Shown: positions 1 to 7,194 of the stretch, one piece after another
How positions within the stretch are numbered: the stretch's first letter is position 1
How the letters are laid out: every line of letters starts with the position of its first letter
Notes under the pieces: model-generated
The model's database searches: none
What the model saw: only the letters and a program-made list of their open reading frames with translations
Told to the model about the DNA's origin: nothing
Made by a program: the position numbers and the translations under genes
Source: Olsenella porci
Lineage (GTDB): Bacteria; Actinomycetota; Coriobacteriia; Coriobacteriales; Atopobiaceae
Assembly: GCF_009695875.1 (NCBI RefSeq)
Contig: NZ_VUNC01000001.1
Location: 62,001 to 126,000, forward strand
Length of the DNA: 64,000 nt
Reading direction: 5' to 3'

Positions 1-1
1 G

Positions 2-280
2 GAGGACTACGTCCATCGCATTGGGAGGACCGGGCGCGCGGGTGCGGCCGGCCACGCGTACACCTTCGTAGCGCCAGACGAGATCAGTCCGCTGCGCGAG
101 ATCGAGTATTTCACTCACAAGCTGATACCCGTGTGGGACCAGCCGGGCTTTGACTACGACTCCTCGCGCATCGTCCCCAACCCCGGCAGGTCCACCACCA
201 AGCCCAAGCGCACCATGTTCAGTGGCTCGCGGTCGCGTGGCAGGGGCATCTCCGCCGGTCGCTACGGCAGGCACTACTAA
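2..280 (+). CDS. DEAD/DEAH-box RNA helicase, C-terminal end only
   Basis: The reading frame is open from the window edge and ends at TAA. It encodes the last 92 residues of a superfamily 2 helicase. The visible block [12 protein letters not shown] is helicase motif VI, whose arginines contact ATP in DEAD-box RNA helicases. It is followed by a short acidic stretch and a basic, glycine/arginine/serine-rich tail ([17 protein letters not shown]), typical of RNA-binding tails in cold-shock or ribosome-assembly helicases. Motifs I-V lie outside the window, so the subfamily (DeaD, RhlE, CshA) cannot be decided. The gene converges on cstA with a hairpin between them. Confidence 0.9.
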   Translation, partial: EDYVHRIGRTGRAGAAGHAYTFVAPDEISPLREIEYFTHKLIPVWDQPGFDYDSSRIVPNPGRSTTKPKRTMFSGSRSRGRGISAGRYGRHY

Positions 281-373
281 GCGAGAGGCGCTCGGCCACA
301 TTCCCCGGGCGGCTTCCGCCGGCATCAAGGCCCACCGGGCCGCGCCGCCCGAGCAAATCGCACGTGAGAGCAA

Positions 374-408
374 GACGCCCCCGCCAGAACCATTCCGGCG
401 GGGGCGTC
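374..408. terminator. hairpin terminator between helicase and cstA
   Basis: A perfect 12-bp stem (GACGCCCCCGCC / GGCGGGGGCGTC) with an 11-base loop lies between two convergent genes. T-rich sequence follows on the reverse strand (TTGCTCTC), so it should mainly stop transcription from cstA and may serve both directions. Confidence 0.7.
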
Positions 409-434
409 GTCATTCTCTAGAACCTTCGCGGGCG

Positions 435-2312
435 CTACGCATCCACGGGAGACGCAGTGGCCGCTGCCGCCTCCGCGGCATCGCGCGCAACGTGCTCGCG
501 GCCCATCTCGGTCCACTCGGGCTCCTCGTCGGGGATGGAGCCTGCCTCCTTGGTGAAGAACTCCTTGAGGCAGTTGTACGAGACGATCAGCCCCAACGCC
601 ACGAGCAGCACGGCAAACACGAGCTGGAGGCCGGAGGTCGCAGCAACGGAGACCATGGTGCCCGCCGTGGAGCCCGGCATCATGCCAAACAGGCCGTAGG
701 TCGAGATGGCGGTGACGCAACCGATGATGGACTGCACCAGCGAGGTGAACGTGCAGCACAGCAGGAACGCAACGGGAACGTACAGCATCCAGCCCTTGCG
801 CCCGGTGCACTTGCAGAACACGGCGAGCGTGATCATGGTCATGCCACCAAGGAGCTGGTTGGAGGCGCCAAAGAGCGGCCAGATGTTGAGGTAGCCGCCA
901 AAGGTGAGCGACAGGCCGCCGACCAGCGTCACGACGGTGGCAAACCAGGGGTTGCCGACGACCCTCATGGCACCGGTCCTCTCCTGCGAGGCGGCGAGGG
1001 CGTCGTTGGACTTGGCGAAGAACTCGGAGAACGAGGCGCGGGCGATACGCGCGACGGCGTCGAGCGAGGTGAGTGCGAGGGCCGAGACGCACATGGTCAT
1101 GAACACCGTGGCGATGGTCTTGTCCATCCCAAACATGGTCATGCCCTTGGCGATGCCCGCGGCAAAGATCTGGAACGGGGTGGAGGCGACGCCGGCGTTG
1201 AGGGAGCCGGTCCCGGCGGTGTTCATCTCGCCGTACATGATTGCGGCGACGACGATGGCGATGACGCCGACGAAGGACTCCAGCACCATGGCGCCAAAGC
1301 CCACGGGGAGGGCGTCGGTCTCGCTCTCGACCTGCTTGGAGGAGGTGCCAGAGGAGACCAGGCTGTGGAAACCGGAGAGCGCGCCACAGGCGACGGAGAC
1401 GAACAGGACGGGGAACAGGGTGGAGCCGGTCTTGGTCGCAAACCCGGTGAAGGCGGGCGCGGTCATGGTTGCCTGCCCGTTGAAGCCCATGACCATGATG
1501 CCGAGGACGGCGGAGACGATCATGGTGACCATCATGATGGTGGTGAGGTAGTCACGCGGCTGCTTGAGGGTTTGGATGGGCATTGCGGCGGCGAAGACCA
1601 GGTAGACCATGGTCACGGCAATCCAACCGTTTGCGTCGAGGTAGATCGGGAAGCGCATACCGACCGCAAACATCACGAACATCAGCACGACGGCAACCAC
1701 GAACTGCTTCCAGCCCTTGAGATCAAACTTGCGGCAGAACCAGCCGAAGAAGATCGCGAAGAGCGTGAAGAGCAGCGAAATCGTGCCCGCCGCACCGTTG
1801 GCGAACGAGCCGGCGATGTCCACGGAGCCGTCCGCCGCGACCTTCGTCGCAAACGTGCCAGCGACCATCGAGGTGAAGGCAGCAATCACGATGAGGCAGA
1901 AGAGCCAGCTGAAGAGGAGGAACAGGCGGCGGCCCGTCTTGCCGATGTACTTCTCGATGAGCTGGGCGAGAGACTTGCCGTTGTTCTTCATGGACGCGTA
2001 GAGGGCGCCAAAGTCGTGGACTGCGCCAAAGAAGACGCCACCGACGAGGACCCACAGGATGACCGGCACCCAACCGAACGCCATCGCGACGATGGTTCCC
2101 GTGACGGGACCGGCACCGCAGATGGACGAGAACTGGTGAGCGAACGCGGTGAAGCGCGAGGCGGGCGTGAAGTCCTTGCCGTCCTCCATGCGCCTGGCGG
2201 GCGTCAGCGCCTCGGCGTCGACCCCCCAGGAGTTTGCAAGCCAGCGACCATACGCAAGATAGCCAATGGCCAGGACCACCGCAGCAATGACGATGACCAC
2301 CAATCCGTTCAT
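435..2312 (-). CDS. cstA: carbon starvation protein A (CstA/BtsT family)
   Basis: The 625-residue polytopic membrane protein is somewhat shorter than E. coli CstA (about 700). The family includes pyruvate and peptide uptake carriers induced at carbon limitation. The N-terminus carries the conserved block around ASRFTAFAHQFSSICGAGPV and GTIVAMAFGWVPVILWVLVGG, followed by many hydrophobic segments to about residue 570 and a short acidic cytoplasmic tail (PDEEPEWTEMGREH). The start is supported by a strong ribosome site (AAAGGAGG) 8 bases before ATG. It is transcribed alone. A 415-bp AT-richer spacer upstream holds a possible promoter. Whether the substrate is pyruvate or peptides cannot be told from sequence. 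Confidence 0.95.
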   Translation of the reverse strand: MNGLVVIVIAAVVLAIGYLAYGRWLANSWGVDAEALTPARRMEDGKDFTPASRFTAFAHQFSSICGAGPVTGTIVAMAFGWVPVILWVLVGGVFFGAVHDFGALYASMKNNGKSLAQLIEKYIGKTGRRLFLLFSWLFCLIVIAAFTSMVAGTFATKVAADGSVDIAGSFANGAAGTISLLFTLFAIFFGWFCRKFDLKGWKQFVVAVVLMFVMFAVGMRFPIYLDANGWIAVTMVYLVFAAAMPIQTLKQPRDYLTTIMMVTMIVSAVLGIMVMGFNGQATMTAPAFTGFATKTGSTLFPVLFVSVACGALSGFHSLVSSGTSSKQVESETDALPVGFGAMVLESFVGVIAIVVAAIMYGEMNTAGTGSLNAGVASTPFQIFAAGIAKGMTMFGMDKTIATVFMTMCVSALALTSLDAVARIARASFSEFFAKSNDALAASQERTGAMRVVGNPWFATVVTLVGGLSLTFGGYLNIWPLFGASNQLLGGMTMITLAVFCKCTGRKGWMLYVPVAFLLCCTFTSLVQSIIGCVTAISTYGLFGMMPGSTAGTMVSVAATSGLQLVFAVLLVALGLIVSYNCLKEFFTKEAGSIPDEEPEWTEMGREHVARDAAEAAAATASPVDA

Positions 2313-2344
2313 AGTAGAAACCTCCTTTACTCCATAAAGGGGAC

Positions 2345-2360
2345 GCGCGACGCATCGCGC
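2345..2360 (-). promoter_or_regulatory. small inverted repeat in the cstA leader
   Basis: GCGCGA-CGCA-TCGCGC is a perfect 6-bp inverted repeat with a 4-base centre, about 32 bases upstream of the cstA start. It could form a leader hairpin or an operator. Nothing else supports a function. Confidence 0.3.
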
Positions 2361-2444
2361 TACTCAACGTGGGGAAGCCTCTCTCCCCCGTTCGCGAAGT
2401 GAAGAAAATGGTAAGTCTGAAAAAGAATTCGGTAGACGCTTTGA

Positions 2445-2472
2445 AACATACGGTTAACGGTTTTTCTGTCGA
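2445..2472 (-). promoter_or_regulatory. possible promoter of cstA
   Basis: Read leftward, TCGACA (2467-2472) and TATGTT (2445-2450) are separated by 16 bases. That is a reasonable -35/-10 pair and would give a leader of about 125 bases. It rests on match to consensus alone. Confidence 0.3.
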
Positions 2473-2727
2473 GGACGTGTTACTCTCAGCCGCTTTGGGA
2501 AAAAGGCGCAGCGTTGTTATTGGAAATGTTCAGCTATCTGTATACAGGTTCAATTCAGGTTCACAATTGCACCCCTTCCCAATAATCGCTGGCACAACGG
2601 TTACGGTCGGGCACAGGCTCCGAATGCTTAGGTTCTCGTGGGGTCTGCGGGAGGCGACGCAATTTGACCATCGCTTCGCCAGAATGGGTGGGAGAGGAAC
2701 GTAGGCGAGCGAGGGGGAGATTCCCGC

Positions 2728-4029
2728 ATGAAGAAGGTCCGGCCGTACCCACAGGCAGTCATCTCTCAGAAGGCGGCTCGCGCCCTCAAGGCGGGCCATC
2801 CCTGGGTGTTTGAGGGTGAGGTCAAGGCGATTCTCCCCTCCCCCGCCGACGGTCGTGAGGGCGTTAACGGCGACATGGTTGACCTGGTCGAGGAGAACGG
2901 CACTTGGCAGGGCGCAGGGCTCGTCTCGATGGCATCGAAGATTCGCGTGCGCCTGGTGAGCAGAAACGCCAACGACCGTTTTGACGAGGGCTTCTGGCAC
3001 AGGAGGCTCCAGTGGGCGTGGCAGCATCGCAAGGTGACCATGGGCGCCAGGGCGCTGCCCGGGTGCGAGCCAGACACCAACTGCTGCCGGGTCGTGTTCA
3101 GCGAGGCAGACGGGCTGCCCGGCCTCATCGTCGACCGCTACGAGGACGTCCTCGTTGCCCAGGTGGGGACGGTTGGCATGGAGCGGCTAAAGGGAACGCT
3201 CCTGCCCCTCCTCGTGCACGTGCTGAGGGAGGACGGGCAGGAGATCAGGGGCGTGTACGAGCGCAACGACTCCCCCGCGCGGGCGAAGGACGGCCTGCCC
3301 CTGCAGAAGGGGTGGTTCGACCTCTCTGGCACGGACCTCTCGCTCCCCACGCCGGAGTCTGCCCGCGTGATGGTGCGCGAGAACGGCATCGCCTTTGACC
3401 TCGACGTCGAGAACAGCCAGAAGACCGGGTTCTTCCTGGACCAGAAGTACAACCGGCGCGCCGTGCGCCAGATTGCGGGCGGGCGCCGCGTCCTGGACTG
3501 CTTCTGCCACGTGGGTCCGTTTGGGCTCAACGCCGCGGCGGGAGGGGCGGGCTTCGTTCGCTGCGTCGACGTGAGCCAAACCGCCATCGACCTTGCGCGC
3601 GAGAACGCCCGAATCAACAGGCTCGATGCCAACATGGGCTTTACCTGCGCAAACGTGCTGGAGTATCTCCCCCAGCTCGCACACGACCGTCAACTCCTTC
3701 GCGACGAGGGAGGCCCCTTTGACCTGATCGTGCTGGATCCGCCCGCCTTCACAAAGAGTCGCGGAACCGTGCAGCACGCCATCAAGGGCTATCGCGAGAT
3801 CAACGAGGCGGCAATGCACCTGCTGCCCCGCGGCGGCTACCTCGCCACGTGCAGCTGCAGCCACTTCATGACCAGGGACCTCCTCGCGCGCGCGATATCG
3901 GAGGCCGCGCACGCCGCCAACGTTCAGCTCAAGCAGGTGGAGGAGCGCCAGCAGGCACCGGACCACCCCATCCTCTGGGGCGTCCCCGAAACCCACTATC
4001 TGGACTTCTTCATCTTCCAGGTGGTGTAG
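2728..4029 (+). CDS. class I rRNA large-subunit methyltransferase, RlmI-like
   Basis: The 433-residue protein has an N-terminal PUA RNA-binding domain (about residues 1-75, with GHPWVFEGEV) followed by a Rossmann methyltransferase domain. Key blocks are NSQKTGFFLDQKYNRR, the AdoMet-binding loop LDCFCHVGPFGLNAAAGG, the motif IV-like LDPPAFTKSR, and LATCSCSHF, which carries the cysteine expected for a 5-methylcytosine enzyme. This order and length match RlmI (23S rRNA m5C1962 in E. coli), but the family also includes other bacterial rRNA methyltransferases, so the target base is inferred. The gene stands alone, divergent from cstA. Confidence 0.87.
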   Translation: MKKVRPYPQAVISQKAARALKAGHPWVFEGEVKAILPSPADGREGVNGDMVDLVEENGTWQGAGLVSMASKIRVRLVSRNANDRFDEGFWHRRLQWAWQHRKVTMGARALPGCEPDTNCCRVVFSEADGLPGLIVDRYEDVLVAQVGTVGMERLKGTLLPLLVHVLREDGQEIRGVYERNDSPARAKDGLPLQKGWFDLSGTDLSLPTPESARVMVRENGIAFDLDVENSQKTGFFLDQKYNRRAVRQIAGGRRVLDCFCHVGPFGLNAAAGGAGFVRCVDVSQTAIDLARENARINRLDANMGFTCANVLEYLPQLAHDRQLLRDEGGPFDLIVLDPPAFTKSRGTVQHAIKGYREINEAAMHLLPRGGYLATCSCSHFMTRDLLARAISEAAHAANVQLKQVEERQQAPDHPILWGVPETHYLDFFIFQVV

Positions 4030-4300
4030 GGCCCCTATCTGCGGTTTCCTTCCTCTTTGGGTGGCCGTTTTAGCAACGTATCCCGTCGTATGTATCCAAG
4101 CCAGAAACTTCTGGCAATTGCTCCGCTTTATCTGGGTGTATGTAATTTGGATTCCGCATCTTCGATGATGACGTATTGGTGGTGAATTTTCGGCTCGAGC
4201 GAAATAGGGTCATACGCATGGTCGGAGTCTACGACCATGATTCGATTCCAGGCTAACTGGCACGGAGCAGGGCGGATATGCCCTTACAGCCAAACCGCGC

Positions 4301-5281
4301 CTAGGCGGTGAAGTCTTCGGCGAGCACGGACGAGAGGATCCCCACGTCAAGGTTGCCACCGCTCATGACGAGGGCGACGTTCTTTCCTCCCACGACGTCG
4401 GGGTAGTCGCGCACTGCGGCGACCACCATGGCACTCCCCGCCTCGACGGCGAGCTGCTCCTGCTCGATCATGAACTTGAACGCCGAGCGAATGGACCTCT
4501 CGCTCACCACTACTGTCTCGTCCACGTACTTGGGGTACATCTCGTAGGCAATCTCGCCGATGCCGCCCACGATCGCCTCGCACACCGTGTCGCCCACCGT
4601 TGGATAGGTGTGGTAGCACACGCCGTCCTCGAGCGACTGCTTCATGGCGGGGCACGCCTGCGTCTGCACGCCCACCACGCGGACGTCGGGGCGCACGGAC
4701 TTTGCCGCGACCGCCACTCCCGTGCTGAGCCCACCGCCACCAACGGGCACGACGATGGTGTCGATTTGGGGATTCTGCTCCAAGATCTCGAGCGCCACCG
4801 TGCCCGTGCCGCTGTAGACGTTGGGGTCCTGGTCGTAGGGATCCACAAAGAACATCTCCGCACGGTCGATGTAGTTGAGCCCCAGGACGACCGCGTCGTC
4901 GTAGTCGGCGCCCATCATCATCGAACGCGCCCCGTAGAAGCGGATCCTGTCCGTCTTGGCACGGGGGGTACCCAGCGGCACGACCACCACGCAGTCCTTG
5001 ATCCCCAGGTCACGGGCGGCAATCGCCACCGCCACACCGTGGTTGCCGGTCGAGATGGTGCCCACGCCATGCCGGACCTCGTCCGGAGAGAGCTGGAGCA
5101 TCGAATTGATGGCACCCCTGATCTTGAAACTCTTTCCCAGCTGCTGGCTCTCGAGCTTAAACCAGTACTTGCGATGCTCGCTGTTGAGGTAGATGGATTC
5201 CTCCAGGGGCGTCCTTCTCACGTGGGGACGAATTCGACGATAGGCCTCGCGCACGTCCTCGCCGGAAAACCAGTCTGCCAT
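4301..5281 (-). CDS. threonine/serine dehydratase, PLP fold type II, short form
   Basis: The enzyme should deaminate threonine or serine to the 2-oxo acid and ammonia. SFKIRGA contains the PLP-binding lysine (K53 from the chosen start), STGNHG binds the substrate carboxylate, VPVGGGGLSTG is the phosphate-binding glycine loop, and SGGN closes the active site. At 326 residues it lacks the ACT regulatory domain of biosynthetic IlvA and so resembles catabolic TdcB or serine-racemase-like enzymes. ATG at 5281 is preferred over an upstream in-frame start at 5320 because GAGGGGG lies about 8 bases before it. Related hydroxy-amino-acid dehydratases cannot be excluded. Confidence 0.85.
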   Translation of the reverse strand: MADWFSGEDVREAYRRIRPHVRRTPLEESIYLNSEHRKYWFKLESQQLGKSFKIRGAINSMLQLSPDEVRHGVGTISTGNHGVAVAIAARDLGIKDCVVVVPLGTPRAKTDRIRFYGARSMMMGADYDDAVVLGLNYIDRAEMFFVDPYDQDPNVYSGTGTVALEILEQNPQIDTIVVPVGGGGLSTGVAVAAKSVRPDVRVVGVQTQACPAMKQSLEDGVCYHTYPTVGDTVCEAIVGGIGEIAYEMYPKYVDETVVVSERSIRSAFKFMIEQEQLAVEAGSAMVVAAVRDYPDVVGGKNVALVMSGGNLDVGILSSVLAEDFTA

Positions 5282-5478
5282 CTTGGAACGTCCCCCTCGC
5301 AACCGCATGCCCTTGTGCAATAAAAATAGCTCATTTTCAGCAGCTCACGTGCTATGGACGGCTGTTTTCGGGAGACGGTGGCGGGTATTGCCACACGGGA
5401 GACGCCATGCGCAAGGAAGCTGGCAGCCCATACGCAGTGGGAGGGAGGTCGGGCGAATCGCGACCTTTCGACAACCGC

Positions 5479-5973
5479 CTACTTCCCCCCTGCCGCAGAG
5501 CGCAGCGCCTTCCGCTCCGCGCGGCGGGCGCGAAAGAAGTCCCTAAGAGCCCGGGCGCACTCGTCGCCAAGCACACCGGGGGTCACCTCAAACTCGTGGT
5601 TGAGCCGCGGGTCGTGGCTCACGTCGTAGAGCGTCCCCAGGGCGCCGCCCTTGGGGTCGGGGGCGCCGTACACGCAGCGGTCGACCCTGGCGTTGACCAT
5701 CAGGCCGGCGCACATGAGGCAGGGCTCCAGCGTCACGTACACGGTGCATCCCGTAAGACGCCAGCGGCCCAACGCCTGCGACGCGCTGACCAGGGCAGAA
5801 AATTCGGCGTGCGCCGAGGGGTCAGCATCGGTCTCGCGACGGTTGTGCGCACGGGAGACGATCTTGCCATCGCAAACGACAATCGCCCCTATGGGCACCT
5901 CGCCCTCCGAGGCGGCTGAGGCTGCCTCCTCGAGCGCAATGCGCATGTATGTCTCGTCCTCTTCTTGCGACAA
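5479..5973 (-). CDS. tadA: tRNA-specific adenosine deaminase TadA
   Basis: The protein converts adenosine-34 to inosine in the tRNA-Arg(ACG) wobble position. It is a cytidine-deaminase fold with the zinc and catalytic motif HAE (in SAHAEFSAL) and the second zinc motif PCLMCAG, in the order expected for TadA. The usual family length is 150-170 residues. A TTG start at 5973 has an excellent ribosome site (GGGGAGG, 5-base spacing) and gives 164 residues beginning MSQEEDETYM. An in-frame ATG at 6021 would add 16 residues without TadA similarity. It lies directly before a tRNA gene on the opposite strand. Confidence 0.9.
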   Translation of the reverse strand: MSQEEDETYMRIALEEAASAASEGEVPIGAIVVCDGKIVSRAHNRRETDADPSAHAEFSALVSASQALGRWRLTGCTVYVTLEPCLMCAGLMVNARVDRCVYGAPDPKGGALGTLYDVSHDPRLNHEFEVTPGVLGDECARALRDFFRARRAERKALRSAAGGK

Positions 5974-6074
5974 CGCCGCCTCCCCTCGCCAGCCCGCTGC
6001 CACGAACACGCAACCGAGCATATCATCCGCCGCAAGCTTGCCCTAGCTCGGCCTTGGTACCCTCCCACCGCGGG

Positions 6075-6103
6075 TTCAGAACACGTAGGTTATGGGGTAC
6101 GAT
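6075..6103 (+). promoter_or_regulatory. possible promoter of tRNA-Ser
   Basis: TTCAGA (6075-6080) and TACGAT (6098-6103) are separated by 17 bases and end 16 bases before the tRNA. This is the right spacing for a tRNA promoter, although the -35 match is moderate. Confidence 0.35.
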
Positions 6104-6119
6104 GTACTTGCTTGCCCCT

Positions 6120-6207
6120 GGAGGGGTGGCAGAGTGGTTGATTGCAGCGGTCTTGAAAACCGTCGAGCGGTAACACCGTTCCGAGGGTTCGAATCCCTCC
6201 CCCTCCG
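6120..6207 (+). tRNA. tRNA-Ser (anticodon UGA)
   Basis: An 88-base class II tRNA can be folded by eye. The acceptor stem is GGAGGGG / CCCCTCC with discriminator G. The anticodon loop CTTGAAA carries TGA at 6154-6156. A long variable arm (GCGG..CCGT) follows, and the T-arm is GAGGG-TTCGAAT-CCCTC. The long variable arm and TGA anticodon identify serine, reading UCA and other UCN codons. CCA is not encoded; the tail reads CCT. Confidence 0.97.
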
Positions 6208-6302
6208 CCTCGGGCAGTTCCTTTGCGCACGTCCACCTCAAGAACGGCGCAACTTCCCGCGCCCCCGCGCATGGCCTTTCGCGCGGCGAGAAAGGAGCAC
6301 CA

Positions 6303-6851
6303 ATGGCAGCAATCATCATCGTGGCAATCGTCGTCGTGATAGGCATCTGGTTCGTCACCATCTACAACGGCATCGTCACCAAGGACAACCGTTGCGACAA
6401 CGCCTGGCAGACCATCGACGCCCAGCTCCAGCGCAGGAACGACCTCATCCCCAACCTGGTCGAGACCGTGAAGGGCTACGCCAAGCACGAGAGCGGCACC
6501 CTCGAGGCGGTGACCCAGGCAAGGGCCGCGGTCGCAAACGCCAAGACCCCCGAGGACAAGATGGAGGCATCCAACGTCCTCTCTGGCACCCTCAAGACGC
6601 TCTTCGCGGTGTCCGAGGCGTACCCCGACCTCAAGGCCAACGCCAACTTCCAGCAGCTTCAGGGTGAGCTCTCCGACACCGAGAACAAGATCAGCTACGC
6701 CCGCCAGAGCTTCAACGACTGCGTGCTGGAGTACAACAACGCAATCGAGACCTTCCCGGGCAACATCGTCGCCGGTCGCAAGTTCAAGACCCGCCAGGGC
6801 TTCGAGGTCACCGAGGCCTCCGTCCGCCAGGCGCCGCAGGTCAAGTTCTAG
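6303..6851 (+). CDS. LemA family protein
   Basis: The 182-residue protein has one N-terminal membrane segment (about residues 3-20), then the LemA signature with DNAWQTIDAQLQRRNDLIPN and LVETVKGYAKHE, a long helical region, and the family end block YNNAIETFPGNIVAGRKF. LemA proteins are membrane-anchored four-helix proteins of unknown biochemical role, often found beside TPM-domain or peptidase genes, but none is here. The ribosome site AAAGGAG lies 5-6 bases before ATG. A strong terminator follows, so it is probably a single-gene unit. Confidence 0.93.
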   Translation: MAAIIIVAIVVVIGIWFVTIYNGIVTKDNRCDNAWQTIDAQLQRRNDLIPNLVETVKGYAKHESGTLEAVTQARAAVANAKTPEDKMEASNVLSGTLKTLFAVSEAYPDLKANANFQQLQGELSDTENKISYARQSFNDCVLEYNNAIETFPGNIVAGRKFKTRQGFEVTEASVRQAPQVKF

Positions 6852-6877
6852 GCAGGAGACACAAGGGCAAATCGCTT

Positions 6878-6904
6878 GGGGCGCATCCCACCGGGGTGCG
6901 CCCC
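6878..6904 (+). terminator. terminator after lemA
   Basis: GGGGCGCATCCC-ACC-GGGGTGCGCCCC folds into a 12-bp stem with a 3-base loop and is followed by TTCTCT. It sits 27 bases after the lemA stop codon. Confidence 0.85.
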
Positions 6905-6912
6905 TTCTCTAT

Positions 6913-6963
6913 CCAAGGTCTTTGCGCAGCCCTTACCGGAGTCTTCCCAAGACTTTGCGAAGC
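6913..6963 (+). repeat. imperfect direct repeat upstream of the Mg-transport operon
   Basis: CCAAGGTCTTTGCGCAGC (6913-6930) and CCAAGACTTTGCGAAGC (6947-6963) differ by one gap and two substitutions, with starts 34 bases apart. They lie just upstream of a TACAAT -10-like element at 7001-7006. They could bind a regulator of the following operon, but no regulator can be named. Confidence 0.4.
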
Positions 6964-7017
6964 ATTTGCAACCAAAGGCACGGGTCGAATGCATGGCGTG
7001 TACAATTGCCCGTGGCT

Positions 7018-7036
7018 TGGACACCATACCTGTCCA
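7018..7036. promoter_or_regulatory. inverted repeat, possible operator
   Basis: TGGACA-N7-TGTCCA is a perfect 6-bp dyad placed 11 bases after a TACAAT element (7001-7006). It would therefore overlap the start of transcription of the Mg-transport operon. The position suits a repressor site; the binding protein is unknown. Confidence 0.4.
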
Positions 7037-7059
7037 GCATCTCTGCAAACCAAGTAGAA

Positions 7060-7182
7060 GGGTCATTGATGAAACCTCGACCTCACAGTCGATGACCCCT
7101 CGGTGTGCCTCGGTTGGTTGCGCCGGGGGGTAACCCCCCGATGATCGCGCCCGCACCGCCCTGCGGCGGGCGCCCGACCAAC
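7060..7182 (+). promoter_or_regulatory. structured 5' leader RNA before the mgtE-like gene, candidate riboswitch-like element
   Basis: Two nested structures are visible. First, GGGTCAT (7060-7066) pairs with ATGACCC (7092-7098) and encloses an inner CGAC/GTCG stem. Second, GTTGGT (7113-7118) pairs with ACCAAC (7177-7182). It encloses the hairpin CGGGGGG-TAA-CCCCCCG (7124-7140) and the hairpin GCGCCCGC / GCGGGCGC (7147-7173), making a three-way junction. The closing stem ends directly before the AAAGGAG ribosome site. The sequence does not match my recollection of the M-box or yybP-ykoY consensus. Regulation by a cation is an inference from the downstream genes. Confidence 0.5.
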
Positions 7183-7194
7183 AAAGGAGTGCAC

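Larger units (their letters stand above)
2313..2727. other. AT-richer spacer between divergent cstA and rlmI-like genes
   Basis: This 415-bp spacer is visibly lower in GC than the surrounding genes. It holds the small cstA leader hairpin and, on the reverse strand, a possible promoter. A forward GTG-started frame at 2369-2704 lacks a ribosome site and has intergenic composition, so it is not called as a gene. The rightmost part must contain the promoter of the methyltransferase, but no clear -35/-10 pair was found there. Confidence 0.6.

Noticed and set aside
150-2402. 750-residue forward open frame opposite cstA
   Set aside because: Composition is that of an antisense shadow in high-GC DNA (His/Gly/Asp/Arg-rich), with no ribosome site, while the reverse strand encodes a clear CstA.
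2369-2704. 111-residue forward frame in the cstA/rlmI spacer
   Set aside because: GTG start without a ribosome site, AT-richer composition and no conserved motif; treated as non-coding.
7060-7182. Known M-box or yybP-ykoY riboswitch
   Set aside because: The stems fit a regulatory leader, but the conserved loop sequences I recall for these two families are not visible, so no family is claimed.
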